This document shows, piece by piece, positions 22,573 to 32,124 of a stretch of DNA of 64,000 bases (the stretch's first letter is position 1; every line of letters starts with the position of its first letter). The notes under the pieces were generated by a model. It saw only the letters and a list, made by a program, of their open reading frames with translations. It did no database searches and was not told the DNA's origin. Origin of the DNA: JANLYQ01 sp031365725 (GTDB lineage: Bacteria > Actinomycetota > Actinomycetes > JACCUZ01); contig JANLYQ010000018.1 of the NCBI GenBank assembly GCA_031365725.1, positions 56,857 to 120,856 of the forward strand, given 5' to 3'. A program made the position numbers and the translations under genes.

Positions 22573-23994
22573 ATGAGCCGCCCCACGCTGCCCCGTGCGC
22601 TGGTCCCGACGGGCCGGCTCGCCGAGGAGCTGCAGGGCCGGCTCGACGCCTCACACACCGGCGCCGCTGCCGAGGCGACAGCACCACCATCGCCGCATCG
22701 AGACACGACCGCTCCACCACGACTTGCCGCGCTGCTGCCGACGGTCGAGCGGTTGTGTGCCGTCGCCGATGCCACCACCGCACTCGAATTGGCGCTGGTC
22801 GAGGGCGACATGAATCCCGAGGCCCGGGCCGACCTGCGCGCGTTGCTCGTGCGCGCCGCGGCGGACCCGGACGTGACCCGCCAGTCGGTCCGCTCGCTGG
22901 CCCCGTTGCCGGACGCCGCACCCCGGCCGATCTCGCTGCCTCTGCCGCTCGCCGTACGACGGCGGGTGTCGGCACCCCCGACCTCCGCCGCGCACCCGGG
23001 CACCCGCTGGGCGGCTGCCGCGGTGGTGATCGCGGCCACCGCCGCCGGCACCGGGGTGGCAGCGGCGTCGACCCATGCGCTGCCCGGCGATGCTCTCTAC
23101 GGCGTGAAGCGCCAGGTCGAAGCGGTCCATCTGTCTCTTGCGCACGGCGAACTGGCCCGTGGGCGGGTGCTGCTGGCCCAGGCCGCCGCGCGGCTGGCCG
23201 AGACCGAGCAGCTGGCGGCCCGCAGCAGCGACCGTCCCGGACCAGGCGGTCCGCCGCCGACCACGCCCGGTGACCGCGCGCTGGTCACGAGCACGTTGCA
23301 CGACCTCGGCACCGCATGGTCGGGCAGCATCGACGAGCTAACGGCGGCCTACCGCCGATCCGGCGACCCAGGTCCGCTACAGGTGCTCGGCCGCGCGGTG
23401 CGCGACCAGCAGACCCGGCTGGCCACGCTGAGCGCACAGTTGGCCCCGGCCGACCGGGCGAGCGCCCAGCAGCTGGCCGGCCAGCTGTCCAGCCTGCACG
23501 CCCAGCTCGACGACGTCCTGCCGGGCGACGCCAGCGACCCCGACTCCGGGTCGGCCGGGGACCCGGTCGCGACGACCCTCGACCACGCGGTCAGCAGTCC
23601 CGGGGTCCCCGCCGGTGCCGACGGCCCCGCTGTGACCGCGACCGCCCCCTCGACCACCACCAGCACCGGCCCGGCAACCGACGCCGACCCTGGCGTCACT
23701 GCTGGCTCCACCGGCGTCAGCTCCCCCGCGTCCAGCGATCCGGGCACGGGCAGCACGATGACGGCGGGGACGCCGGCCGGTGGGACGACCGGCTCCAGCG
23801 GTGGCGACGCGGGGTCGCTGCCGGCGCCGGCACCCCTGCCGCCCGCGCCGGCCGACCCGCCGCCGGCCCCCGCACCTCCGGCCGACCCGGCACCGGCACC
23901 CCCGGTCCCGGTGACGGTGGACCCCGGTGCGGTCGTCGCGGGCGCAGCGTCTGGTGTCGCGGCCGGAGTCGCCAGCGGCACCGGCACGCCGTGA
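22573..23994 (+). CDS. RsbN-like anti-sigma factor, DUF5667 membrane protein
   Basis: This protein of about 473 residues has a cytoplasmic N-terminal ~140 residues, one membrane helix (RWAAAAVVIAATAAGTGVAA, near residues 145-165) and an external DUF5667 region starting LPGDALYGVKRQVEAVHLSL. It ends in a very long Ala/Pro/Thr/Ser-rich tail (last ~190 residues, e.g. APAPLPPAPADPPPAPAPPA). In Streptomyces RsbN binds and inhibits sigma-BldN; the adjacency and domain layout support the same role here. The tail suggests a wall-spanning or glycosylated stalk. ATG 22573 follows AGAAGGGGG. It converges on the acyltransferase. Confidence 0.8.
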   Translation: MSRPTLPRALVPTGRLAEELQGRLDASHTGAAAEATAPPSPHRDTTAPPRLAALLPTVERLCAVADATTALELALVEGDMNPEARADLRALLVRAAADPDVTRQSVRSLAPLPDAAPRPISLPLPLAVRRRVSAPPTSAAHPGTRWAAAAVVIAATAAGTGVAAASTHALPGDALYGVKRQVEAVHLSLAHGELARGRVLLAQAAARLAETEQLAARSSDRPGPGGPPPTTPGDRALVTSTLHDLGTAWSGSIDELTAAYRRSGDPGPLQVLGRAVRDQQTRLATLSAQLAPADRASAQQLAGQLSSLHAQLDDVLPGDASDPDSGSAGDPVATTLDHAVSSPGVPAGADGPAVTATAPSTTTSTGPATDADPGVTAGSTGVSSPASSDPGTGSTMTAGTPAGGTTGSSGGDAGSLPAPAPLPPAPADPPPAPAPPADPAPAPPVPVTVDPGAVVAGAASGVAAGVASGTGTP

Positions 23995-24010
23995 CCGAGA
24001 GGCACCGGGC

Positions 24011-25000
24011 TCAGAAGAAGATCGAGGTCCGGGCCATCAGCAGGCGGTAGAGCGTCTGCTGGATGGTCTCGCGCACCTCGTCGGTGAGGTTGAACACCAG
24101 CATCGGGTCGTCGGCCGCGCCAGGACCGAAGCCGTCGGTCGCCACCGGCTCGCCGAACTCGATGATCCATTTGCTCGGCAACGGGATCGCACCCAACGGC
24201 CCGAGCCAGGGCCAGGTCGGGGTCACCGGGAGGTAGGGCAGACCGAGCAGCCGGGCGAGGGTCGAGACGTTGCCGAGGATCGGATATATCTCCTCGGCGC
24301 CGACGATGGAGCACGGCACGATCGGGACCCGCGCCTTCAACGCCGCCGACACGAATCCGCCGCGGCCGAAGCGCTGCAGCTTGTAGCGTTCGGAGAACGG
24401 CTTGCCGATGCCTTTGAAGCCTTCCGGCCAGACCCCGACGAGCTCGCCACGCTCCAGCAGCCGCTCGGCATCGGCCGAGCAGGCAAGGGTCGTGCCGCTC
24501 TTGCGGGCGAGCTCGCTCACCAGCGGGGTCGAGAAGACGAGGTCGGCACCGAGCATGCGCAGGTGCCGGTGCGCCGGGTGGTGGTCGAGCAGCGCCAGCT
24601 GGGTCATCACCGAGTCCAGCGGGATGGTGCCGGAGTGGTTGGCCACGACGAGCGCGCCGCCCTCGGTCGGGATGTTCTCGAGACCGCGGACCTCGACCCG
24701 GAACCAGTACTCATACAGCGGGCGTACGGCGGCCAGCAGGACCTTCTCGGTCAGCTCGGGGTCGAACCCGAACTCGTCGACCTCGACGTCACCGGTGAGC
24801 CGGCGACGCAGGAAGGCAAGGGTGGCCGCCACCTTCCGCTCCCACTCCGGGGGCTCGGCGCGCTCCTCGTCGGCGACGGCGCGTACCAGGTCGGGACGCA
24901 CCATCGAGCGGCGTCGACGGGCCCGCTCACCGGAGGCGCGGCTGGCGCCGGCGGCGACCGCGTCGGCGGCACCGATCGGGATCACCCGGGCGTCGGTCAT
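24011..25000 (-). CDS. Lysophospholipid / 1-acylglycerol-3-phosphate acyltransferase family protein
   Basis: This PlsC-family protein of about 329 residues has the catalytic VVANHSGTIPLDSVM (HxxxxD, near residue 121) and the substrate-binding VGVWPEGFKGIGKPF near residue 190. The N-terminal 60 residues are Ala/Arg-rich and variable. It probably acylates a lysophospholipid or glycolipid at the inner membrane face. Its ATG overlaps the TGA of the upstream epimerase by four bases, so the two form an operon, and this pair also follows rsbN in Streptomyces. Confidence 0.87.
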   Translation of the reverse strand: MTDARVIPIGAADAVAAGASRASGERARRRRSMVRPDLVRAVADEERAEPPEWERKVAATLAFLRRRLTGDVEVDEFGFDPELTEKVLLAAVRPLYEYWFRVEVRGLENIPTEGGALVVANHSGTIPLDSVMTQLALLDHHPAHRHLRMLGADLVFSTPLVSELARKSGTTLACSADAERLLERGELVGVWPEGFKGIGKPFSERYKLQRFGRGGFVSAALKARVPIVPCSIVGAEEIYPILGNVSTLARLLGLPYLPVTPTWPWLGPLGAIPLPSKWIIEFGEPVATDGFGPGAADDPMLVFNLTDEVRETIQQTLYRLLMARTSIFF

Positions 25001-26061
25001 GCCCGCGCACCCGTGGTGTCAGCGGGACGACCAAGAGCCCCAGCGGCAGCACCGATGAGCTCGGCAGCCTTGGCCTCAGCGGCACCGACGACATCGGGTG
25101 ACAGCGGACCGTGCAGGTCCTGCCCGCTGACGAAGTCATCGAAGGCCTCCCGCGTGGTGTAGCGCGGTCGGAAGCCGAGGACCTCGGTCATCAACGTCGT
25201 GTCCACCACGCGACCGTAGGACAGGAACCGGATCTGCTCGGGCGAGAAGTCGGCGACCCCGAGACGTCGCAGCACCTGCCCGACCCATGGCGCCGCGGGC
25301 TGCGGGAGCGGCAGCGACACCCGCCCGGCACGGCGGACAGCCTGGGACAGGGTCATCACCCCGTCACCGGCGATGTTGAACGTGCCGGGGTGCCGCTCGA
25401 GGGTGGTGCGCCACAGCACCTCGAGCCCGTCGCGCTCGTGCACGAACTGCAGGCGGGGGTCGAAGCCGAGCACGGTGGGCACGACCGGCAGCGAGAAGTA
25501 CGACGTCAACGAGGTGCGCACCCGGGGGCCGATGAAGCTGGCGAAGCGCAGGGTGGTGACCTCGACGTCGGGGCGGCGGCGGGCGAAGCCGCGGACGTAG
25601 CCCTCGACCTCGACGGAGTCCTTGGCGTAGCCGGCGCGGGCCATCGCGTTGGGCTCGAGGTCCTCGGTGAACATCGCGGGGTCCTGCGGAGAGGAGCCGT
25701 AGACGGCGGTGGAGGACTTGACGACGAGCTTACGGACCGACGGCGCCTTCTGGCAGGCGGCCAGCAGCTGCATGGTGCCGATGACGTTGATCTCTTTCAT
25801 CATCGCCCGGCTGCCCGCGTCGCGGGGGGTGGCGAGCACCGCCATGTGCACGACGGTGTCGACCCCGGCCTGGTCGATGACCTTGCCGATCACGGGGTTG
25901 CGGATGTCGGCCCGCACGAACTCGGCGTCACCGAGATCGGTCTTCGGCGGCACCACGTCGACCCCGATGACCCGGGAGATGTCCGGGTCGGCCTGCAGCA
26001 GCTGGGTGAACCGGCCACCGAGGTAGCGGGAGACACCGGTCACCATCACGACCCGCCCCAC
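24997..26061 (-). CDS. NAD-dependent epimerase/dehydratase family protein (extended SDR)
   Basis: This protein of about 354 residues has an N-terminal Rossmann segment VVMVTGVSRYLGGRFTQLL and substrate-domain blocks VVHMAVLATPRDAG, VVKSSTAVYGSSPQDP and LRFASFIGP. The expected catalytic YxxxK is not evident; the tyrosine is in GYAKDSVEVEGYV, so it may be an atypical or non-catalytic SDR. The start GTG 26061 has a GGGAGGT site. It is co-translated with the acyltransferase, which suggests a linked lipid or envelope role. Confidence 0.82.
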   Translation of the reverse strand: MGRVVMVTGVSRYLGGRFTQLLQADPDISRVIGVDVVPPKTDLGDAEFVRADIRNPVIGKVIDQAGVDTVVHMAVLATPRDAGSRAMMKEINVIGTMQLLAACQKAPSVRKLVVKSSTAVYGSSPQDPAMFTEDLEPNAMARAGYAKDSVEVEGYVRGFARRRPDVEVTTLRFASFIGPRVRTSLTSYFSLPVVPTVLGFDPRLQFVHERDGLEVLWRTTLERHPGTFNIAGDGVMTLSQAVRRAGRVSLPLPQPAAPWVGQVLRRLGVADFSPEQIRFLSYGRVVDTTLMTEVLGFRPRYTTREAFDDFVSGQDLHGPLSPDVVGAAEAKAAELIGAAAGALGRPADTTGARA

Positions 26062-26107
26062 CGCGACCTCCCGCCCGGCTACGTCTGGTCCGCTTCTGTC
26101 TCGTCCG

Positions 26108-26206
26108 CTACTTCTTGTTGCGACGCTGGACGCGGGTCTTCTTCAGCAGCTTGCGGTGCTTCTTCTTGGCCATGCGCTTGCGGCGCTTCTTGATGACGGA
26201 ACCCAC
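26108..26206 (-). CDS. Small ribosomal protein bS22 (AURKAIP1/COX24 domain)
   Basis: This is a 32-residue, extremely basic protein. The minus strand reads GSVIKKRRKRMAKKKHRKLL, then KKTRVQRRNKK. It matches the actinobacterial bS22 subunit of the small ribosomal subunit, which carries the AURKAIP1/COX24 motif and has been seen in mycobacterial ribosome structures. GTG 26206 follows an AGAGG site, and the gene ends in TAG at 26108-26110. It lies between the epimerase and the excisionase-like HTH gene, the conserved actinobacterial location. Confidence 0.92.
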   Translation of the reverse strand: MGSVIKKRRKRMAKKKHRKLLKKTRVQRRNKK

Positions 26207-26264
26207 GAGGTGGACCTCTTCGGTGGTGGATGAGCGGAGTGAGCAGCGAGCCTACCCGGCGCTG

Positions 26265-26477
26265 TCAGGCCGTCTCGACGTAGGAGTGCTCGAGGTAGTC
26301 GTGCACAGCCTGCTCCGGCACGCGGAACGAGCGACCCACCCGCACCGCGGGCAGCGTGCCGGCGTGCACGAGTCGGTAGACGGTCATCTTCGACACCCGC
26401 ATGACCGAGGCGACCTCGGCGACGGTGAGGAACGTGACCTCGGACAACGGACGGTCCCTGGGACCTTGAGCAGCCAT
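26265..26477 (-). CDS. Excisionase-like helix-turn-helix DNA-binding protein (BdtA-like)
   Basis: This protein of about 70 residues is essentially one MerR/excisionase-type winged HTH: FLTVAEVASVMRVSKMTVYR, then LVHAGTLPAVRVGRSFRVPE. It ends in EHSYVETA. A longer start at ATG 26492 is possible, but ATG 26477 (MAAQGPRD) fits homologues. It corresponds in position and sequence type to the conserved Streptomyces gene between bS22 and a phosphatase gene. It is probably a nucleoid-associated or developmental regulator; targets are unknown. Confidence 0.83.
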   Translation of the reverse strand: MAAQGPRDRPLSEVTFLTVAEVASVMRVSKMTVYRLVHAGTLPAVRVGRSFRVPEQAVHDYLEHSYVETA

Positions 26478-26601
26478 GACGCACCGAACCATTCAGCACG
26501 TCACGGGCGCCGGCTTCCTAGAACCGGAGCACAACGGGCGTACGCGCTCTGGGGGACAGGGTAGGTGCGGGAGTGCCTCGTGGGAAAGGGGTGACCAGAT
26601 C

Positions 26602-27405
26602 TCACTCGTTCAGACCGGCCGCGTCGATCAGGTAGGACGTCAACGGCGCGTAGAGGTGCGGCGGCACGTTGTCGTCCAGCGGGACGGTCACCGCGACCCG
26701 ACCCTCAGCCTCGCCGGCGAACAACGCCGGGTCGTTGCAGTCGGCGAAACCGACGGTCGTCACCCCTGCCTGACCGGCCGCCCCGGCCCAGCCGTGGTCG
26801 GCCAGCACGAGGTAAGGCGGTGGCTCGCCGTCGGCGGCGAGAGCTGCCAACAGCCCGCGCATCGGCTCGGCGGAGTGGGTGTGGTTGAGCTCTCCCGCGC
26901 TGCTGACCACCGCCACGTCGTCTATGTAGCGCACGTGGCGGCGTACCCGGCCGTGACGGGTGATCGTGGCGTAGGCGAAACCCGCACCCGGAGTCAGGAC
27001 GGTGGCACCGGCCCGGGTGAGCGCGGCCGCGGCGGCCAGGTGCACGACCATCAGCCCGGCCGGGTGACCCGTGGCCACCAGAACCCGGCAGCGGTCCCGC
27101 GACGCGCGCGCGAGGTGCTCGGCCATCCGGTCCAGCGCGTCGAGGGTGCGGTCCGGGTCGATGCGGTCTGCGCCGTGCAGGTGGCCGGGGTCGGATGACA
27201 CCCCGACCTTGTCCACCATCAGGTCGAGGATGTCGCGCAGGTGCCAGCGCTGCGTGAGCTCGAGTCCGAAGGTCGCCAGTGGCAGCCTCGCGGCGAGCAT
27301 CGCGTACTTCAGCAGGTTGTCCTCGCGGGTGGTGCGCACGTCCCCGGCGATGCGGCTGGTGACCAGGTGCGCGCGCAGCTCGTCGCGGGAGGGTGCGGCC
27401 CTCAC
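26602..27405 (-). CDS. Conserved actinobacterial phosphatase-like protein
   Basis: This protein of about 267 residues begins RAAPSRDELRAHLVTSRIAG and ends PLTSYLIDAAGLNE. Visible features are CRVLVATGHPAGL and YLVLADHGWAGAAGQAGV, with conserved-looking His and Asp. Homologues in the same location in Streptomyces are annotated as phosphatases, but no classical phosphatase motif is obvious here, so the activity is uncertain. GTG 27405 overlaps the acuC TGA by four bases (GTGA), so it is translated together with AcuC. Confidence 0.72.
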   Translation of the reverse strand: MRAAPSRDELRAHLVTSRIAGDVRTTREDNLLKYAMLAARLPLATFGLELTQRWHLRDILDLMVDKVGVSSDPGHLHGADRIDPDRTLDALDRMAEHLARASRDRCRVLVATGHPAGLMVVHLAAAAALTRAGATVLTPGAGFAYATITRHGRVRRHVRYIDDVAVVSSAGELNHTHSAEPMRGLLAALAADGEPPPYLVLADHGWAGAAGQAGVTTVGFADCNDPALFAGEAEGRVAVTVPLDDNVPPHLYAPLTSYLIDAAGLNE

Positions 27406-28574
27406 CAGAGACCGTGCGCCGGGAAGACCGCCCTGCGGGTGGCGGCGATCGCCCGGTCGACGGCGTCCTGGGGGTCGTGACCGTCGTCGTACGAACGCCA
27501 GGTGGGGGTGGCGCCGTCGGTCATGTGGGTCGGGGCCTCGAGGCCGTAGCGGTCGGCGACGTAGGACTGCCACTCCGGCGGCGTGGCCGTCTGCGGGTCG
27601 ACAGGTGTCCCGGCCGCCTCGGCGAGCAGGTGGGTCCAGGCGCGCGGCACGACGCGGGCCAGCTCATAGCCCCCGCCGCCGGTGGCCACCCACCGTCCGC
27701 CGGCGTGCTGGTGCGCGAGCTCGTGCAGAGCGGCGTACGACGCTCGCTGGCCGTCGACGGTGAGCCCCAAGTGGGCCAACGGGTCGAGCAGGTGACTGTC
27801 GCAGCCGTGCTGGCTGACCAGCACCTGCGGCGCGAACTCGGCCAGCAGCGGCGGCACGATGGCGTGGAACGCGCGCAGCCACGGACCGTCCGTGATCCCA
27901 GGTGGGAGTGCGACGTTGACCGCGCTGCCCTCGGCGCCGAGACCGCCGGTATCACTGGGGAAACCGGTGCCGGGAAAGAGGTGCGCGCCGCTCTCGTGCA
28001 CCGAGATGGTGAGGACCCGCTTATCGTCCCAGAACGCCTGCTGCACACCGTCGCCGTGGTGGACGTCGACGTCGACGTAGGCGATGCGCTCGGCGCCCTG
28101 GTCGAGGAGCCACGCGATGGCGATCGCCGGGTCGTTGTAGACGCAGAAGCCGCTGCCGGCACCGGGCATCGCATGGTGCAGGCCGCCGGCGACGTTGACG
28201 GCGTGCTCGGCCTCACCGGTCCACACCGCGCGGGCTGCCCGCAGCGTCGCACCGACGACGAGTGCAGTGGCGTCGTGCATGCCTGCGAAGGTCGGGGTGT
28301 CAGACGTGCCGAGGCCGCGGACGAGGTCGACGTCCTGCGGGTCGGCGCTGGCCGCGCGGACGGCCTCGACGTAGTCCTCGTCGTGCACGAGCAGCAGCTC
28401 GTCATCGGTGGCCGGCTCGGGCCGCACCATCGTGACGTGGGGCCGGTCGAGCACCCCGAGCGAGCGGGCCAGCCGCATCGTCAGGTCGACCCGGAGCGGG
28501 TTGAGCGGGTGCCCGCGCCCGAAGTCGTATCCCACCAGCGCGTCGTCCCACGGGACGACCACCGATGCGCTCAT
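27402..28574 (-). CDS. acuC: AcuC-like protein deacetylase (class I/II histone deacetylase family)
   Basis: This protein of about 390 residues has the arginase/deacetylase fold. Motifs are GGLHHAMPGAGSGFCVYND (catalytic His pair), IAYVDVDVHHGDGVQQAF (zinc Asp-His) and VSQHGCDSHLLDPLAHL (second zinc Asp). The late VATGGGGYELARVVPRAW holds the glycine loop. AcuC deacetylates acetyl-CoA synthetase in Bacillus. ATG 28574 follows TAACGT by 6 nt with no ribosome site. The downstream phosphatase-like gene overlaps. Confidence 0.88.
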   Translation of the reverse strand: MSASVVVPWDDALVGYDFGRGHPLNPLRVDLTMRLARSLGVLDRPHVTMVRPEPATDDELLLVHDEDYVEAVRAASADPQDVDLVRGLGTSDTPTFAGMHDATALVVGATLRAARAVWTGEAEHAVNVAGGLHHAMPGAGSGFCVYNDPAIAIAWLLDQGAERIAYVDVDVHHGDGVQQAFWDDKRVLTISVHESGAHLFPGTGFPSDTGGLGAEGSAVNVALPPGITDGPWLRAFHAIVPPLLAEFAPQVLVSQHGCDSHLLDPLAHLGLTVDGQRASYAALHELAHQHAGGRWVATGGGGYELARVVPRAWTHLLAEAAGTPVDPQTATPPEWQSYVADRYGLEAPTHMTDGATPTWRSYDDGHDPQDAVDRAIAATRRAVFPAHGLW

Positions 28575-28580
28575 AGCGGC

Positions 28581-28586
28581 ACGTTA
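28581..28586 (-). promoter_or_regulatory. -10 element of a probable leaderless acuC promoter
   Basis: On the minus strand TAACGT is followed by GCCGCT and then ATG 28574. No Shine-Dalgarno sequence is present. Confidence 0.5.
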
Positions 28587-28730
28587 CCCAGCCGGGGTCG
28601 GTGGCATCTCGTGGCCCACCGCGGCGCGCATCGCAGGCCAGGCAATGGACCCGGATTGGTAGCCTGGCCGACAGGCCCTCCGCGGAAATTCACGGGTCGC
28701 GTGACGGCCAGCCTGAACCCACCTCCACAA

Positions 28731-28748
28731 ACGACTCCGCGGAGTCGT
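28731..28748. terminator. 18-bp perfect palindrome downstream of the efflux permease
   Basis: ACGACTCCGCGGAGTCGT is its own reverse complement. It lies about 55 bp beyond the stop of the minus-strand permease gene (28804) and 157 bp upstream of the acuC start. A near-identical inverted repeat recurs at 56316-56335. It could terminate the efflux operon or bind a dimeric protein. The rest of 28575-28803 shows only the acuC promoter. Confidence 0.5.
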
Positions 28749-28803
28749 CACCTCTGGACGACCGGGCCGTTGCGCTCGACGCGTCGAGACCTAGCCGCTC
28801 GGG

Positions 28804-29984
28804 CTACTCGGTACGCAGGGCCACCACGGGGTCGAGCCGGCCGGCGCGCCGGGCGGGCGCGACACCGAAGAAGATGCCGACGGCCGCGGACACGGCGAAG
28901 GCGACAGCAGGTGACCACCACGCGATGGCCGCCGGCAGCGGCGACAGGGCACCGACCAGCAGCGAGGTGCCGATACCGAGAAGGATGCCGGCGATCCCGC
29001 CGACGACACAGAGCAGCACGGCCTCGATGAGGAACTGCAGCAAGATGTCCCGCTGCCGGGCGCCGAGGGCTTTGCGCAGGCCGATCTCGCGGGTCCGTTC
29101 GCGGACACTGACCAGCATGATGTTGGAGACCCCGACCCCGCCGACCAGCAACGAGATGGCAGCGATCGCGGCGAGCACGAGGGTGAGCAGGCTGAGGATC
29201 CGGCCGATGGTGCCGAGGATCTGGGTCTGGGTGACGGCCGAGAACTGCTGGCCCGGATAGCGCTGGTGCAGGGCCGCGATCAGGCGCGGCCGTAGCGGCT
29301 CGACGTCGGCGGCGCGCGGCGCCTTCACCGCGATCGCATCGATCCGGGTGACACCGAACAGCCGCTGCGCCGCGGTCACCGGGATGTGCACCTCGGTGTC
29401 CCGGTCGACCCCGAAGGACGACCCGACACGGGTGAACACGCCGATCACCCGGAAGCGCACACCGGCGATCGACACCTGCCGGCCGAGAGGGTCGAGGTCG
29501 CCGAACACACGACGTACGACGGTGGGTCCGAGCACGGCGACCCGACGGCGGGTGGCGACGTCGGCTGCGGAGATGTAGTCGCCGCGGGCCACCGGGCGAT
29601 CGAAGACGTTGGGCACGTTCTCGTTGACCCCGTTGACGGTCACGAAGGTCTGCCGGCGCCCGACACCGACCGTCTCGCCCGACGCCACCGACACCGCGAC
29701 CCGACGCCGGTCGCCCATGACCCGCCCGAGCAGGTCGATGTCGTCGAGCGACAGCCGGCTCACCGAGGGCGCCGAGCCGAGCTCGAACTTGCCGGGGACG
29801 ACGATCACGATGTTGCTGCCGAGTCCCTCGACCTGCGACTGGACCTCCTGCTTGGCGCCGCTGCCCAGCGCCACCAGGATGACCACGGCGGCGACACCGA
29901 TGACGACGCCGAGCATGGTGAGCGCGCTGCGCAACCTGTTGGCCCGCAACGCATCCAGGGCGACCCGGAACGCTTCGCGAGTCC

Positions 29985-29988
<4 letters not shown>
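28804..29988 (-). CDS. MacB/FtsX-family ABC transporter permease
   Basis: This protein of about 394 residues has an N-terminal helix (LRSALTMLGVVIGVAAVVIL), a periplasmic-type MacB core domain (residues ~45-250) and three C-terminal helices. The FtsX hallmark VRERTREIGLRKALGARQRD lies near residue 300. It ends in PARRAGRLDPVVALRTE, the typical cytoplasmic tail. Together with the ATPase at 29985 and the adaptor at 30704 it forms a MacAB-like tripartite-type exporter. The ATG overlaps the ATPase stop by four bases. Confidence 0.9.
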
Positions 29989-30703
<715 letters not shown>

Positions 30704-30707
<4 letters not shown>

Positions 30708-32101
30708 GGCAGCCGCTGGCCCTCGTGGACCCGGTCGGCGCCGCGTACGACGACCTGCTGGTCGGCCTTCAGCCCCTCGACCACCTGCACCCGGGTGGCG
30801 CCCTGGGCACCGAGCCGGACCGCGCGCTGGTGCGCAACCCCGGCGGTGACGACCCACACCGCGTCGCTGCGGCCGGAGCGGAAGACCGCCGCGGCCGGCA
30901 GCGCGAGCACGTTGCGCGCAGTGCGCACCCGCAGCGCCACCACGGCGCTCATGCCCGGCCGGGGGGTCGGAGCAGCGCCGCCTCCGGGCAGCGTGCCGGC
31001 ACCGAGGGTGAGCCGCACGACGTAGGAGACGCCGCCGCGGCTGGAGGCGGTCGGGGTCGGGTCGAGGGAGGTGACGGCCGCGGCGTAGGTGGCGTCAGGC
31101 ACCGCGTCGACCTCGGCGGTGGCTGTCACACCGGGCGTCACCAGCAGGACGTCGGTCTCGTCGACCTGGGCAGTCAGCGACAGGGCGGAGGTGTCGGTGA
31201 CGGTGAGCAGCGGCTGGCCCGAGGTCACGGGTCGTCCCGCCGACAGTGCCGCATCGACCGAGGACGAGGGCGAGCCGCCGCCGAGCAGCGCCCCGGCTTG
31301 ACCCTGCAGACTCTGCGGGAGGGAGCCGAGGATCGAGGCGGCCGAGCCCGCGCCGGTCGCGGCGGCTGACGAGGCAGGCGGCGGGGCGAGCGACACGGTC
31401 CCGTCGACCGGGGCGCGCACGGTGAGACCGTCGACCGCCCGCTGGGCCGACTCGACGGCCACCCTGGTCTGGACCTGCTGGGCAGAGGCGAGGGCGCGCA
31501 CCGCGGCGGAGAGCCCCCCGAGGCCGGCGCTGAGCTGCTGGCCGGTCTGGGTCGCGCCGGCCTGGGCGGCGGCGTACTGCGCATGGGAGACCTGCAGCGC
31601 TGCCAGGGCCTGGGTGCGGACCGCTCCGGGGGGCAGCGCGAGGGCCGCCCGCCGGGCTCGGGCAAATGCCTGCCGCGCCGCTCGGTCAGCTGCGGCAGCA
31701 CTGCTCGCCGCTGCCCCGGTGGTCAGCCCGGTGGCTGTGGTTCCGGAGCCGGCCGAGGCCGCCTGCCGGTCGGCCTGCAGCGCCTGCCGGAGGGTGCGGC
31801 GGGCCGAGGGCGAGTCGACCTGCAGCAGCACCTGGCCGGCGTGCACCTGCTGACCCTCGCGCACCCGTAGGTCGCCGACCGAGCCGTCAGCCGGGGAGAC
31901 GACGGTCGCGCTGGCGTGGGCGGCGACGGTGGCCGGTGCCTGCACCACCTCGGCGACGTCCGCCCGGCCGGCAGCCGCCACGGTCACCGCGGGGTCGCCG
32001 GACGAGCTGCAGCCGGCCAGCCCCGCAACCCCGGCCAGCAACGCCAGACCGAGAGCGACACCAGCGGCTGGGGACAGACCGAAGCGTGGGGGGAAGTGCA
32101 C
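30704..32101 (-). CDS. Lipoprotein membrane-fusion (HlyD/MacA-like) adaptor
   Basis: This protein of about 465 residues starts with a lipoprotein signal peptide, hydrophobic run then LAGCSSSG (lipobox Cys near residue 31). It follows the adaptor pattern: biotinyl-lipoyl half-motif (VVSPADGSVGDLRVREGQQV), a long Ala/Gln-rich coiled-coil hairpin (residues ~100-240), second lipoyl half (LTVRAPVDGTVSL), then beta-barrel domains. It probably links the MacB permease to the cell envelope and binds the exported substrate. GTG 32101 faces the divergent DUF389 gene, with only 23 bp between the start codons. Confidence 0.85.
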
Positions 32102-32111
32102 CCGCCCATCG

Positions 32112-32117
32112 TAGGTT
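32112..32117 (+). promoter_or_regulatory. -10 element of a probable leaderless promoter (DUF389 gene)
   Basis: TAGGTT ends 7 nt before GTG 32125, inside the 23-bp gap to the divergent adaptor gene. No ribosome site is visible. Confidence 0.5.
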
Positions 32118-32124
32118 TGCCCCT

